From the NCBI RefSeq assembly GCF_003751085.1, contig NZ_RJJY01000002.1:310001-374000 (forward strand): DNA of 64,000 bases, given 5' to 3'. The position numbers and the translations under genes were made by a program. Origin of the DNA: Micromonospora sp. Llam0. GTDB taxonomy: Bacteria > Actinomycetota > Actinomycetes > Mycobacteriales > Micromonosporaceae. The notes beneath the pieces were generated by a model. The model had not been told where the DNA came from. It did no database searches and worked only from the letters and a program-made list of their open reading frames with translations. Positions 20,631 through 30,404 of the stretch are shown piece by piece. Position 1 is the first letter of the stretch. The number at the start of each line of letters is the position of its first letter.

Positions 20631-21086
20631 GTGCGTCACTACGCCGCGTATGGCTCAAACCTCGACCCTGCTCGGATGCGTGCTTACTGTCCGCATTCGC
20701 CGATGGTGGGCACCGGCTGGCTGGAAGGCTGGCGGCTCACCTTCGCCGGTGAGGGGGTGATCGGCTGGGAGGGAGCGGTCACCACCATCGTGGAGTCGCC
20801 CGGCGACCGGGTCTTCGTCGCACTCTACGACGTACACCCGTGGGACGCCGCGCAGCTCGACGAGGTCGAGGGCGCGCTGTCCGGCACCTACCGGCGGCTG
20901 ACCGTCCGGGCGGTCACCCTGGATGGTGCGATCACCGCCTGGGTCTACGTCTTCGACGGGTACGAAGGCGGGCTGCCCACCGCCTGGTACCTGTCGGAGA
21001 TCGCCAACGCCGCCGAAAAGGCCGGTGCGCCGGACGACTACGTCGCCGAGCTACGGAAGCGACCCACCCGTACCGCCACCGCCTGA
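20631..21086 (+). CDS. Gamma-glutamylcyclotransferase-family protein
   Basis: 151 residues from the GTG at 20631. The N-terminal HYAAYGSNLDPARM is the family's substrate loop (YGSN), and the catalytic Glu lies in DEVEGALSGTYRRL. The YEGGLPTAWYLSEIANAA tail is typical of the actinobacterial branch. Such enzymes release 5-oxoproline from gamma-glutamyl amines. No clear ribosome binding site precedes the start, so a leaderless transcript is possible. An lpdA / small gene / M20 / phosphohexomutase / upp order occurs in mycobacteria. Confidence 0.85.
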   Translation: MRHYAAYGSNLDPARMRAYCPHSPMVGTGWLEGWRLTFAGEGVIGWEGAVTTIVESPGDRVFVALYDVHPWDAAQLDEVEGALSGTYRRLTVRAVTLDGAITAWVYVFDGYEGGLPTAWYLSEIANAAEKAGAPDDYVAELRKRPTRTATA

Positions 21087-21131
21087 CCTGCCTACCGCCG
21101 GCCGAGCAGCAGGGCGCCGGCCGTACGGTCG

Positions 21132-21890
21132 TCAGTCGGCCGGGCGACCGGTCGCCGGCCGTACGTGGGACAGCGCGGCGTGCAGCAGCTCGACGAGTTC
21201 CCGCCGCTGCTCGGCACGCAGCACGGCGAACGCCTGACCGGTGATCCGATTGGTCACCCGGTCCGCCCACAACCGGCGGCGGATCAGCGGGCCGACCGGC
21301 GGCCATGGCGGCGACCACCCGGCCGCGACCGCAGCCTTCGTCCCGTCCGGGCCGCCCAGCAGCGCCTCCACCGGCGTCAGCCCGGCCACCCGTACCGCCA
21401 TCAGGTGTGCCCCGGAGCGGTGCTCGGCGAGCAGCCGCACCGCGACGGCGGCCCGCGCCCCGGCCGTGTCGTCCGGCCGGGGCATCGCCCGCCAGGCAGC
21501 GAACAGCGGCATCGCGGTCGCGTCCGCCGCCCCCACCACCGCCTCGGCCAGCTCGACCAGCCGGTCCACCTGCGGACAGTCGCCGAGTTGCTCGGCACCC
21601 CACCGGCAGCATTCGGCCATGCTCACCACCGCCACCCCGGTCGGGTCGGTCACCGCGCCGGCGGCCTGCCAGCCGTCAGCCACCGCGTCGGTGCCGATGA
21701 ACCCGAGCGCGGCCGCGACCGTTTCGGCCGGTACGCCGCCGAGCACCCCGGCCCGGCCGGCGATGTGAAACGCCCAGCCGCTGAGCCCCAACTGACGCGC
21801 CCGGCTCAACGTGCGCGGACACTCCTGGTACGCCGTACTCAACTCGTGCAGGCTGCGCCGGCACGCGCCGGCCGCCTGATCGGGAATCAC
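21132..21890 (-). CDS. SCO6745-like helical protein
   Basis: 252 residues, Ala-rich and helical. The stretch LGLSGWAFHIAGRAGVLGGVP followed by a second half with RRRLWADRVTNRITGQ looks like the SCO6745 family of actinobacterial proteins of unknown function. The Cys-Cys pair in AECCRW and the conserved H in AFHIAGRAG are visible. It converges on the cyclotransferase gene. The family assignment rests on recognition of spacing and residues, not on an alignment. Confidence 0.55.
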   Translation of the reverse strand: MIPDQAAGACRRSLHELSTAYQECPRTLSRARQLGLSGWAFHIAGRAGVLGGVPAETVAAALGFIGTDAVADGWQAAGAVTDPTGVAVVSMAECCRWGAEQLGDCPQVDRLVELAEAVVGAADATAMPLFAAWRAMPRPDDTAGARAAVAVRLLAEHRSGAHLMAVRVAGLTPVEALLGGPDGTKAAVAAGWSPPWPPVGPLIRRRLWADRVTNRITGQAFAVLRAEQRRELVELLHAALSHVRPATGRPAD

Positions 21891-21945
21891 CGCGTCATCG
21901 CCTTTCGCCCACCCGCCCGGCCGGTCACCGCCACCGACTCACCGG

Positions 21946-22902
21946 TCAGCGGTCGGTCTGCGGCCCGGGCAGGTCCTCCAGCGCGGCTGCCACGTCGCCG
22001 GCGTACCGTCGGGCGGCGACGGCTGCCCGTTCCGCAGTCTTGCGCGCCACCTTACGACGGGCATGCTCCCGCTCGGCTGCTGAGCGTCGCCGTTCCCATT
22101 CGGCCAGTTGACGCTGTGCCTCGGCGACGGCGTCGGCCGCATCCCGCTCGGCGGTGACGGCCCGGTCGAGTTCGGTGTGGGCAGCCCGCTGGCCGGCCTC
22201 GGCCTTGTCCAGCTCGTCGACCAACCGCTGCCGGCGGGCGGCCAGCGCGCGAGCGGCCTTGTCCGCCGCCCGCTCGCGCTCCCGCTGCGCCGCTGCCGAA
22301 GACTCCCCCGCCCGCGAAGACTCCGCCTCCCGCGCGGGTCCGGCCGCCCGGGTCGGCTGATCGGCGGCGGCCACCTCGTCGTCCGGGCCGACCAGCCGCA
22401 GGCGGGGCCGCGGGACCTCACCGAAACCGGCGTAGTCGACCGCGCGGACCAGCCGGCCGGACCGCACCTGGGCGGCGATCTCCTCGTCGGCGAGGGCAGC
22501 GGACAGGGTCGCCTCGACCTCGCCCAACGGCAGCTTCGTCGACGCCACCGCCGGGTCCTCGGCGACGGCCAGCTCCCGGCACTCGGCCACCAGCCCGTCG
22601 ACCAGCGCCCGCCGCCGGATCGACAGCTCCCGCAGGGCGGGACCCCGCAGCTCCCGCTGGGCGGCGCGCAACTGCCCGGACAGCTCTATCAGGCCGTCGA
22701 GCAGGTCGGCGCGGCGCAGGGCGAGCAGGTTGACCAGCCAGGCGGCCACCGTCGGTCTGCGGAGCTTCCCGATGGCCCGGGCGGTGTCCGGGTCGCTGCC
22801 CCGGACGGCCGAGACGGCCTCGGTACGGGCCGCGACGAACCGCGCGGGCGGCACCGCGTACAGCTGTCGCACCACCTCGGCGGGCACCCCACTGCCGGTC
22901 AC
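21946..22902 (-). CDS. Coiled-coil protein of unknown function
   Basis: 318 residues from the GTG at 22902, 11 bases after the stop of the MBL-fold gene upstream. The first ~170 residues form a helical domain (PAEVVRQLYAVPPARFVAARTEAV, KLRRPTVAAWLVNLLAL). The last ~140 are rich in Ala, Glu and Arg with a clear heptad pattern (KAARALAARRQRLVDELDKA), a long coiled coil. The arrangement is known in hypothetical actinobacterial proteins. It is probably structural or scaffolding; no enzyme motif is seen. Confidence 0.7.
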   Translation of the reverse strand: MTGSGVPAEVVRQLYAVPPARFVAARTEAVSAVRGSDPDTARAIGKLRRPTVAAWLVNLLALRRADLLDGLIELSGQLRAAQRELRGPALRELSIRRRALVDGLVAECRELAVAEDPAVASTKLPLGEVEATLSAALADEEIAAQVRSGRLVRAVDYAGFGEVPRPRLRLVGPDDEVAAADQPTRAAGPAREAESSRAGESSAAAQRERERAADKAARALAARRQRLVDELDKAEAGQRAAHTELDRAVTAERDAADAVAEAQRQLAEWERRRSAAEREHARRKVARKTAERAAVAARRYAGDVAAALEDLPGPQTDR

Positions 22903-22913
22903 GGCGCCCCGGC

Positions 22914-23543
22914 TCAGCGTACCGAGGTGCCGGCCGGCAGCCGGGCGTAGTCGCAGCCGGCCAGCTTGGTCATGTTGCCGTCGGTGACCTTGTGCCCGGC
23001 GTCGTTGAGCAGCCCGTCGTGCAGGGCGAGCGCCCGGCGCGGGGCCACCGCGCGGACGAACTCGACCGCCTCGGAGAGCTTCAGCCAGGGCGCGGAGACC
23101 GGCACGAACAGGGTGTCCACCTCGGCGTCGGTCGGCACGTCGAACGAGTCGCCCGGGTGGTAGACCGAGTCGGCGATCAGGAAGCCGAGGTTGGGCACCC
23201 GGGGCAGGTCGGGGTGGATCTCGGCATGCCATCCCCCGTACGCCCGGACCGGGATGCCGGCGGCCTCGAAGCGCTCCCCTGACTCGACGGCGGTCGCCAC
23301 CTCGCCGAGCCCGTCCAGTTTGGGCAGCACCGATGGGTGAGTGTGGATGGTCACCGAGGGTCGTCGGGCGAGCGCGTCGGTCAACTGGCCGACGTCGAGG
23401 TGGTCGAAGTGTTCGTGGGTGACGAGGACCGCGTCGACGCCGTCGAGCGCGGCCGGCTCGCTGAACGCGCCCGGGTCGATCACCAGCACCCCGCCGTCGC
23501 GTTCCACCCGTACGCAGGAATGCCCGAACTTGGTCAGTCGCAC
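22914..23543 (-). CDS. MBL-fold metal-dependent hydrolase (UlaG-like)
   Basis: 209 residues from a GTG six bases after AGGGGG. The beta-lactamase-fold motif HEHFDHLD gives the metal-binding HxHxDH, the family opener is LTKFGHSCVRVE and the later Asp is in YHPGDSFD. The GWHAEIHPDLP region holds further His ligands. UlaG-like enzymes hydrolyse phosphoesters or lactones. The coiled-coil gene downstream is likely co-transcribed. The true substrate is unknown. Confidence 0.88.
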   Translation of the reverse strand: MRLTKFGHSCVRVERDGGVLVIDPGAFSEPAALDGVDAVLVTHEHFDHLDVGQLTDALARRPSVTIHTHPSVLPKLDGLGEVATAVESGERFEAAGIPVRAYGGWHAEIHPDLPRVPNLGFLIADSVYHPGDSFDVPTDAEVDTLFVPVSAPWLKLSEAVEFVRAVAPRRALALHDGLLNDAGHKVTDGNMTKLAGCDYARLPAGTSVR

Positions 23544-23664
23544 CGTGACCCCCTGTGAGCCGAATCGTGATCTGCCGCCTCGCAGTCTGCCGGAACCGGC
23601 CGGCTCGCGCCGCGCGTCTGACCGACACCTGGTGAACGCGTATGACGATTTCGAGGAGCACCCC

Positions 23665-24819
23665 TTGACTGTGAACAACGGAAGACGAGGCCGGTGGCGC
23701 ACCGGTGGCCGGCGCGGCACGGCGACCGGCACGGCGGCCCTGCTCGCCCTGCTGATCCTCGCCGGCTGCTCGGGGTCGGAGGACTCCGGTGTCAGCAGCT
23801 CCGCCGACATGCCGCAGCGGGCCGAGCCGGCGCCGGCGGGTGGTGCGCCGGGCGACGGCGGACTGACCGGCGGGGACGACGCGGGCGGCGAGGAGGCGGC
23901 CGGTGCGGACACGGCCGGCGGCGGTGAGCGGGGCGGCCAGGCCGACCGGCCGGACGGGACCTCACCGGTCGACCTGGCGGTGGGCAACCGGTCGATCATC
24001 TACTCCGGGTCGATCACCGTGCAGGTGACCGACGTGCCGGCGAAGGCCGGCGAGGCGGCGACGATCGCCACCTCGGTCGGCGGGTTCGTCGGGCGCGACC
24101 AGCGCTCCGAGTACGAGTCGTACGGCCGGGCCACGCTGGAGCTGCGGGTGCCGGCGGAGCAGTTCGACCGGGTCGTCGACCGGCTGTCCCGCCTGGGCGA
24201 GGAGGTCAGCCGGGAGTTGACCACCCAGGACGTCACCGAGGAGGTGCTGGACCTGGACGCCCGGATCACCACCCAGCAGGCCCGGGTACGCAGCGGCCGG
24301 GCGCTGCTGGCCGAAGCGGAAACCCTGGCCGACCTGGTGATGCTGGAGTCGGAGCTGGCCAAGCGGGAGGCGGACCTGGCGTCGCTGGAAGCCCGCAAAC
24401 GTGGCCTGGACGATCTGGTGACGCTGTCGCGAATCACCGTCGAGCTGATCGGCCCGGACGCGACGCCGCCGGTCGACGATGAGTCGGAGCTGGGTTTCCT
24501 GGCCGGGTTGGGGGCCGGTTGGCGGGCGTTCGTCGGGTCGATGCAGGTGCTGGTCACCGTGGTCGGCGCGCTGCTGCCGTGGCTGATCGCTCTCGGCGTA
24601 CCCGCGTTGGGGGTGTTCTGGTTGGTACGCACGACGCGGGGCCGGTCCCGGCCGGTCGCGGCCGCCACCGCACCCGCCGGCGGCGCACCGGCAGCAGCGG
24701 CGGCCGGAGGCGCCGCGGTGCCGACACCGCGACGTGACGACGACGGTACGGACGGCAACGGCGCGGGCGACAACAGCACGGACGGCGGCCGGGTCGGCGG
24801 CGACGCGCCGGCCCGCTGA
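23665..24819 (+). CDS. DUF4349 lipoprotein with C-terminal membrane helix
   Basis: About 384 residues. The TTG at 23665 lies 7 bases after GAGGAG; a GTG two codons later is an alternative. The signal peptide ends in a lipobox (LLILAGC), followed by a Gly/Ala/Asp-rich spacer. DUF4349 spans about residues 110-275 (SIIYSGSITVQVTDVPAKAG, GRATLELRVPAEQFDRVVDRL) and includes a coiled coil with LEAR/LESELAKREADL. A membrane helix (MQVLVTVVGALLPWLIALGV) and a charged Gly-rich tail end the protein. DUF4349 proteins are surface proteins sometimes associated with anti-sigma factors. Confidence 0.85.
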   Translation: MTVNNGRRGRWRTGGRRGTATGTAALLALLILAGCSGSEDSGVSSSADMPQRAEPAPAGGAPGDGGLTGGDDAGGEEAAGADTAGGGERGGQADRPDGTSPVDLAVGNRSIIYSGSITVQVTDVPAKAGEAATIATSVGGFVGRDQRSEYESYGRATLELRVPAEQFDRVVDRLSRLGEEVSRELTTQDVTEEVLDLDARITTQQARVRSGRALLAEAETLADLVMLESELAKREADLASLEARKRGLDDLVTLSRITVELIGPDATPPVDDESELGFLAGLGAGWRAFVGSMQVLVTVVGALLPWLIALGVPALGVFWLVRTTRGRSRPVAAATAPAGGAPAAAAAGGAAVPTPRRDDDGTDGNGAGDNSTDGGRVGGDAPAR

Positions 24820-24827
24820 TCCGCCGG

Positions 24828-26087
24828 TCAGTCGGCCTCGGCCAGCTGCAGCACGGTGTGGACGAGCAGGCGGACGCCGACGGCGATCGCCCGCTCGTCC
24901 ACGTCGAACGAGGCGCGGTGCAGGTCGCTACCGGCCTCGGCGCGGCCGACGCCGAGGCGGGCCAGGGCACCCGGCACGTACTCCAGGTACCAGGAGAAGT
25001 CCTCGCCGCCCATGCTCTGCGGGGTGTCGGCGACGGCGGCGGGGCCGAGGGCCGCTGCGGTAGCGGCGGTGAGCGCGCCGATCGCGGCGGCATCGTTGAT
25101 CACCGGTGGGCGACCGCGCAGGTACTCGATGTCGACCGTCGCGCCGGTCGGGGCGACCACTTCCCGGATGATCTGGGTGACGATGTCCGGCGCGGCGTCC
25201 CAGGTCGGCCGGTCGAGCACCCGCAGGGTGCCGGCCGCGCTCGCCTCGTTGGGGATCACGTTGTACTGGGTGCCGGCGGACGCCTGACCGAAGACCAGCA
25301 GCAGGCCGGCGTTGGCCGGCACCCGCCGGTTGACCAGCGCGGGCACCTCGGTGACCAGCCGGCCCAGGGCGTTGACCAGGTCGACGGTCAGGTGCGGGCG
25401 GGCGGTGTGACCGCCCGGGCCGGTCAGCCGCACGCTGATGTTGTCCGCCGCCGCGGTGATCGGGCCGACCCGCAGCCCGACCCGGCCGACCGGCAGGTTC
25501 GGGTCGCAGTGCAGCGCGAAGATCTGGGTGACGTCCTCGAGCCCGCCGGCGGCGATGACCTCCAGCGAGCCGCAGGGCAGGATCTCCTCGGCCGGCTGGA
25601 AGATCAGCCGGACCCGCTGGTGCAGCTCGCCGCGGTCGGCGAGCTGTGCGAGCAGCATCGCCACGCCGAGCAGTACGGTGGTGTGCACGTCGTGCCCGCA
25701 GGCGTGGCAGACGCCCGGCACGGTCGACCGGTACGGCACGTCCTTGACGTCGGCCAGCGGCAGCGCGTCGATGTCGGCGCGCAGCGCGACCACCGGGCCG
25801 TCGGCGGGGCCGGCGTCGATGTCGCAGATGACGCCGTTGCCCTTGGGCAGCAGCCGGGCGGTGAGCCCCATCCTGGTGAGCTGGTTGGCGATGAACGCGG
25901 CGGTCTCGAACTCGTGGCCGGACAGCTCCGGGTGGGCGTGCAGGTGCCGCCGGATCGCGGTCAACTGCCGCCCGCGGACATCGAGCAACTGGTCCAGCCC
26001 GGCCGGCAGGGGTTGGGCACCTGGCAGTGGATCGGGCCAGGACGACGCCATCTCGCTGCCGGTGGGCAACGTCAACGCACTCGTCAC
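24828..26087 (-). CDS. M20-family amidohydrolase
   Basis: About 419 residues from the GTG at 26087; an ATG at 26051 is an alternative. Metal-binding motifs of the M20D amidohydrolases are present: CHACGHDVHTTVLLG, FQPAEEILPCGS and HCDPNLPVGRVGLR, with GGEDFSWYLEYVPG near the C-terminus. The dimerisation domain is between. These enzymes remove N-acyl groups from amino acids or split related amides. Related genes stand near lpdA, pmmB and upp in mycobacteria (amiA1/amiB1). It converges on the DUF4349 gene with only 8 bases between. Confidence 0.9.
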   Translation of the reverse strand: MTSALTLPTGSEMASSWPDPLPGAQPLPAGLDQLLDVRGRQLTAIRRHLHAHPELSGHEFETAAFIANQLTRMGLTARLLPKGNGVICDIDAGPADGPVVALRADIDALPLADVKDVPYRSTVPGVCHACGHDVHTTVLLGVAMLLAQLADRGELHQRVRLIFQPAEEILPCGSLEVIAAGGLEDVTQIFALHCDPNLPVGRVGLRVGPITAAADNISVRLTGPGGHTARPHLTVDLVNALGRLVTEVPALVNRRVPANAGLLLVFGQASAGTQYNVIPNEASAAGTLRVLDRPTWDAAPDIVTQIIREVVAPTGATVDIEYLRGRPPVINDAAAIGALTAATAAALGPAAVADTPQSMGGEDFSWYLEYVPGALARLGVGRAEAGSDLHRASFDVDERAIAVGVRLLVHTVLQLAEAD

Positions 26088-26559
26088 GTCAGATTCTCGA
26101 TCACTGTGGATGGGATGGGACTCCGACAGCCTAGACCGGGGACGGTAACGCTGCGCAACGTCATTCGGGTAGTGACCGCATCGCGTATTGTCATGGAATG
26201 CCTGGTAGAGGCGATCGGACCGCTGCGGTCCGCCCCGAATGTCACCATCGTAGGCAGCCATGGGTCCCACACCTCCTACGCCGAGTAACGAGCCACGCAG
26301 CGACCCGGCAGCCGGTTCGACCAAAAACTGACAGATATCTGACTGTCGTGACACCCCCCGGTCCGGGCATGCCATCTGATAACGACACCGTGACGGGTTG
26401 CGCACCTAGAGTCCGATCCGGTGTACATTGGGCTACCACACAACGACACAGAGTGGACTTCTCACCAACCTCGGCGCGTAGCTTTCGTTCCGCCGAGCGA
26501 CCCAGCAAGATAGAGGGGTTGGTTCCCCGGCCCCTCAATTTCTCTCGGCGGCATTTCCT
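26088..26559. other. Divergent intergenic region, no gene seen
   Basis: This 472-bp gap separates the divergent M20 hydrolase and kinase genes and must hold both promoters. Short frames in it have no supporting ribosome binding site. It is less GC-rich near 26330-26530. No hairpin or RNA gene was recognised. Confidence 0.5.
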
Positions 26560-28590
26560 GTGACTCAGATTCCGACGTGGAGTGGCGGACCAGTCAGCTC
26601 TACCAGCGCACGGGCGGCACCCGGCGCCACCATCGGTGGCCGGTACTCGTTGCGTGCCGCGGTCGGGCACGGTGGCATGGGCACCGTCTGGCGCGCCACC
26701 GACACCCTGCTCCGACGCGACGTGGCGGTCAAGGAGGTAGTCCTCCCCCCAGGGCTGGCCCCCAGCGACCGCGACGCGATGTACGAACGCACCCTGCGGG
26801 AGGCCCGCGCGGCGGCCGCACTGCAGCACCCGGCCGTGGTCCAGGTCTACGACGTGGTCACCGAGGGTGGCCGCCCGTGGATCGTGATGGAGCTGCTGGA
26901 CGCCCGCAGCCTCGCCGACATGGTCATCGAGGACGGCCCGGTCGCCCAGCGCGCGGTCGCCAAGATCGGCATCGCGCTGCTCGGCGCGTTGGAGGTCGCC
27001 CATGCCATCGGCGTCCTGCACCGCGACGTCAAGCCGGCGAACGTGCTGATCTGCACCGACGGTCGCTGCGTACTCACCGACTTCGGTGTCGCCCGGATGC
27101 CCACCGACGTCCAGCTCACCACGCCCGGGATGGTGCTCGGCTCGCCGCACTTCATCTCCCCGGAGCGGGCCATGGGCCAGGACTTCGGGCCGCCGAGTGA
27201 TCTGTTCTCCCTCGGCGTCACGCTCTACACCGCCGTCGAGGGGCGCCCGCCCTTCGACAAGGGCGACCCGATCGAGACCATGCACGCCGTCGTCGAGGAC
27301 CCGCCCGCCGTCCCGGTGCGTTCCGGCCCGCTCACCGAGGTACTCTTCGGCCTGCTGGAGAAGGACCCGTCCCGGCGCTTCGACGTACCGACCGCCCGGA
27401 GCATGCTGCGCGAGCTGCTGGCCGGGCCGCTGGCCAGCAAGGCCCCGGCCAACCTGGTCACCGACCCGTACGCGGTGGTCTCGGTGCAGCGGCCGCCCAG
27501 CTGGCAGCAGCAGGCGCCACCGGCGCAGCCCCAGCCGACCGGCAAGATCGGCGGCCGGGCGATGATCGGCCCGGACGAGTCACTCACCGACCGCCTGGCC
27601 GAGCTACGCAAGGCCGGCCGGCAGATGCCGAGCGCGGCGCAGTGGTCCGCCGCCGGGCTGGACAACGCCAACCCGACCTCACCGGTCGCCGGGGCGACCG
27701 CCGCGATGCCGATCAGTCAGGCCGGCGTACCCGGTCCGCGTGGGCAGCAGCCGGGTCGACACGGCCACGGCCAGCAGGGCGGTCACGGACAGCAGGGCGG
27801 CCAGGGCGACGCGCTGCTCAGCCCGACCGGGACGATGCCGGCGCCGAGCTGGGGTGACGGGCAGCAGGGCTGGGACCAACCGCCGGCCGTTCGGCCGGCA
27901 CCGGGAGGTGCCACCACCGCCGGCGCGATGCTGGACAAGGCGATCGCCGGGCTCCGGCAGGGCACCGGCAGCGCCGTCGACAAGGTGAAGAGCTGGGACC
28001 GGAAGGTGCAGATCGGCGCGGCGGCCGGCGCCACCCTGCTGATCCTGCTGATCTCCACCGTGCTGTTCAACAGCGGCTCCGGCGAGCCCCAGCAGCCGAC
28101 GCTGACCGCGCCGCAGATCACCGAGGAGCCCGCGCCGGCCATCCCGACGAAGACCGTCAACGAGCGCGGCGTCACCGTCGACGTGCCGGAGAACTGGGAG
28201 AAGGCCAGCGGCGGGCTGTACACCGACTTCACCGATCCGGACGACGCGGGCCGGAAGGTCCGGATCGTGGTCGAGCCGTCCGGTTCATCGGTGCAACGCT
28301 GGGCCGAGGTCGCCGAGAAGGGCCTGAAGCGGCCGGAATCACAGTCCTGCGCCCGGCCGTACGCCCAGCTCGACATGACCACCGACGTCGAGCTGGCCGG
28401 TCGGCAGGCCGTCCAGTTCGAGTACACCTGCGGTGACGGCGACAACAAACGGCACGGCGTGTGGCGGGCGGTCGTCGCCAACGGCAAGGCGTACTCGTTC
28501 TTCCTCACCACCCCGGACGCGCGGTTCGAGGAGAGCCTGCCGGTCTTCGAGGAGATGGTCCGGACCTTCCAGCTCGCCGAGGCCGGCTGA
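26560..28590 (+). CDS. Membrane Ser/Thr protein kinase with PsbP-like outer domain
   Basis: 676 residues. The kinase domain (residues ~27-290) has GHGGMGTVW, VAVKEVV, HRDVKPAN and TDFGVARMP; the activation loop ends GSPHFISPERA. A Gln/Gly-rich low-complexity linker (GHGQQGGHGQQGG, about residues 390-420) precedes a membrane helix (AAAGATLLILLISTVLF). The outer ~150 residues start VTVDVPENWEKASGG and resemble the outer domain of the kinase at 2389-4629. The GTG start has no strong ribosome binding site. The gene ends 3 bases before the phosphohexomutase start, so the two are probably one transcript. Confidence 0.92.
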   Translation: MTQIPTWSGGPVSSTSARAAPGATIGGRYSLRAAVGHGGMGTVWRATDTLLRRDVAVKEVVLPPGLAPSDRDAMYERTLREARAAAALQHPAVVQVYDVVTEGGRPWIVMELLDARSLADMVIEDGPVAQRAVAKIGIALLGALEVAHAIGVLHRDVKPANVLICTDGRCVLTDFGVARMPTDVQLTTPGMVLGSPHFISPERAMGQDFGPPSDLFSLGVTLYTAVEGRPPFDKGDPIETMHAVVEDPPAVPVRSGPLTEVLFGLLEKDPSRRFDVPTARSMLRELLAGPLASKAPANLVTDPYAVVSVQRPPSWQQQAPPAQPQPTGKIGGRAMIGPDESLTDRLAELRKAGRQMPSAAQWSAAGLDNANPTSPVAGATAAMPISQAGVPGPRGQQPGRHGHGQQGGHGQQGGQGDALLSPTGTMPAPSWGDGQQGWDQPPAVRPAPGGATTAGAMLDKAIAGLRQGTGSAVDKVKSWDRKVQIGAAAGATLLILLISTVLFNSGSGEPQQPTLTAPQITEEPAPAIPTKTVNERGVTVDVPENWEKASGGLYTDFTDPDDAGRKVRIVVEPSGSSVQRWAEVAEKGLKRPESQSCARPYAQLDMTTDVELAGRQAVQFEYTCGDGDNKRHGVWRAVVANGKAYSFFLTTPDARFEESLPVFEEMVRTFQLAEAG

Positions 28591-28593
28591 CCG

Positions 28594-30348
28594 ATGCCCA
28601 TCGACCAGCCGGCGGCAGCCGGCGACCCGGCGACGTTGCCAGCGGCAGCCAGCGACTCGGCGGCGTTACCGGCGCGGGTGGCGGCCTGGCTCGGCGACGA
28701 GCCGGACCCGGCCGCCCGCGCCGAACTGCTGACCCTGCTGGACCAACTGCCGGGCAGCGCGGCCGAGCTGGCCGACCGGTTCGCCGGGCCGTTGACGTTC
28801 GGCACCGCCGGGCTACGCGGCCCGCTGCGGGCCGGCCCGAACGGCATGAACCTGCAGGTCGTCACCAGGGCCGCCGCCGGGCTGGTGAGCTGGTTGGCCG
28901 AGCAGGGCGGCACCGGACCGGTGGTGATCGGCTACGACGCCCGGCACGGGTCACGGGCCTTCGCGGTGCGCACCGCCGAGGTGGTCACCGGTGCGGGGCG
29001 GGACGCCTACCTGTTGCCCCGCCCGTTGCCCACCCCGGTGCTGGCGTACGCGGTCCGCGCCCTCGACGCGGTGGCGGCAGTGATGGTCACCGCCAGCCAC
29101 AACCCGCCGCAGGACAACGGCTACAAGGTCTACCTCGGCGCTCAGCTCGGCGGACCGGCCGGTGCCGGCGCGCAGATCGCGCCGCCGGCCGACCAGCAGA
29201 TCGAGACGGCGATCCGGGCGGTCGGCAAGCTCGTCGACGTGCCGCTCGGCGGCCCCGGCAAGACACTGGACGACGAGATCGTGGCCGGCTACCTGCGCAC
29301 CGCCGTGGCGGTGGTGGACCGGGCGACCTCCCGGGCGCTGACCGTGGCGTACACGCCGCTGCACGGCGTCGGTGGGGCGGTGCTGCGGGAGGCGTTCGTC
29401 GGTGCCGGATTCCCGGCACCGCTGGTCGTCGCCGAGCAGGCCGAGCCGGATCCGCAGTTCCCGACCGTGGCGTTTCCCAACCCGGAGGAGCCGGGCGCGA
29501 TGGACCGGGTCGTCGCGCTGGCCCGAGCACACGGAGCCGACCTGGCGATCGCCAACGACCCGGACGCCGACCGGTGCGCCGTCGCCGTACCGGCGCACGG
29601 TGACCCCGACGCCGGTGGCGACCCCGGCGCCGGGTGGCGGATGCTGCGCGGCGACGAGCTGGGTGTGCTGCTCGCCGACCACCTGATGCGCCAGGGCCGG
29701 CACGGCCGCTACGCCACCACCATCGTCTCGTCGTCGCTGCTCGGCGCGCTCTGCACGGCGCGCGGCGAGCCGTACGCCGAGACCCTCACCGGCTTCAAGT
29801 GGATCGTCCGGGCCGGCAGCGACCTCACCGACGGGACCGACGTGCCGCTGGTCTACGGCTACGAGGAGGCACTCGGCTACTGCGTGGCACCCGACCAGGT
29901 ACGCGACAAGGACGGCATCACCGCCGCGCTGCTCACCGCCGAGCTGGCCGCCGAGCTCAAGGCGGCCGGTCGGGGCCTGGCCGACCGGCTCGACGAACTG
30001 GCCACCGAGTTCGGGGTGTACCAGACCGACCAGCTCGCCGTGCGGGTCGACGAGCTGAGCGAGATCGCCACCGCGATGGCGTACCTGCGGGCGAACCTGC
30101 CGACGACGCTGCTCGGCGAGCCGGTCACCGCGACGCAGGATCTGCTGCCCGACGCCGACGTGGTGATCCTGCGTACCGGCACCGCCCGGGTCGTGGTCCG
30201 TCCTTCCGGGACGGAGCCGAAGCTGAAGGCGTACCTGGAGGTGGTCCAGCCGGTACGCGACGGCGACCCGGCTGCGGCCCGCGAACGGGCCGATCGGGCG
30301 TTGGCACGGCTGCGTTCGGAGACATCGGCCGCCCTGAACATCAAATAA
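28594..30348 (+). CDS. Phosphohexomutase (phosphoglucomutase/phosphomannomutase family)
   Basis: 584 residues. The active-site phosphoserine loop is TASHNPPQDNGYKVY, the metal loop is NDPDADRCAV, the sugar loop is YGYEEALGYC and the phosphate loop RPSGTEPKLKAYLE. The length and order match the PgcA/PmmB branch, which in actinobacteria can serve as a phosphopentomutase in nucleoside salvage. With upp and deoC close by, a role in interconverting ribose or deoxyribose phosphates is reasonable, but hexose phosphates remain possible. Confidence 0.92.
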   Translation: MPIDQPAAAGDPATLPAAASDSAALPARVAAWLGDEPDPAARAELLTLLDQLPGSAAELADRFAGPLTFGTAGLRGPLRAGPNGMNLQVVTRAAAGLVSWLAEQGGTGPVVIGYDARHGSRAFAVRTAEVVTGAGRDAYLLPRPLPTPVLAYAVRALDAVAAVMVTASHNPPQDNGYKVYLGAQLGGPAGAGAQIAPPADQQIETAIRAVGKLVDVPLGGPGKTLDDEIVAGYLRTAVAVVDRATSRALTVAYTPLHGVGGAVLREAFVGAGFPAPLVVAEQAEPDPQFPTVAFPNPEEPGAMDRVVALARAHGADLAIANDPDADRCAVAVPAHGDPDAGGDPGAGWRMLRGDELGVLLADHLMRQGRHGRYATTIVSSSLLGALCTARGEPYAETLTGFKWIVRAGSDLTDGTDVPLVYGYEEALGYCVAPDQVRDKDGITAALLTAELAAELKAAGRGLADRLDELATEFGVYQTDQLAVRVDELSEIATAMAYLRANLPTTLLGEPVTATQDLLPDADVVILRTGTARVVVRPSGTEPKLKAYLEVVQPVRDGDPAAARERADRALARLRSETSAALNIK

Positions 30349-30355
30349 TGTCCGT

Positions 30356-30385
30356 TTGACCCGTTAGGCGCGACCAATTCATATT
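30356..30385 (+). promoter_or_regulatory. Candidate promoter of the Stealth gene
   Basis: TTGACC (30356-30361) is separated by 18 bases from CATATT (30380-30385), a reasonable sigma-70-like -35/-10 pair about 20 bases before the ATG at 30405. It lies in the 56-bp gap after the phosphohexomutase gene. Confidence 0.4.
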
Positions 30386-30404
30386 GCTGCTCGTTTAGCA
30401 GGTT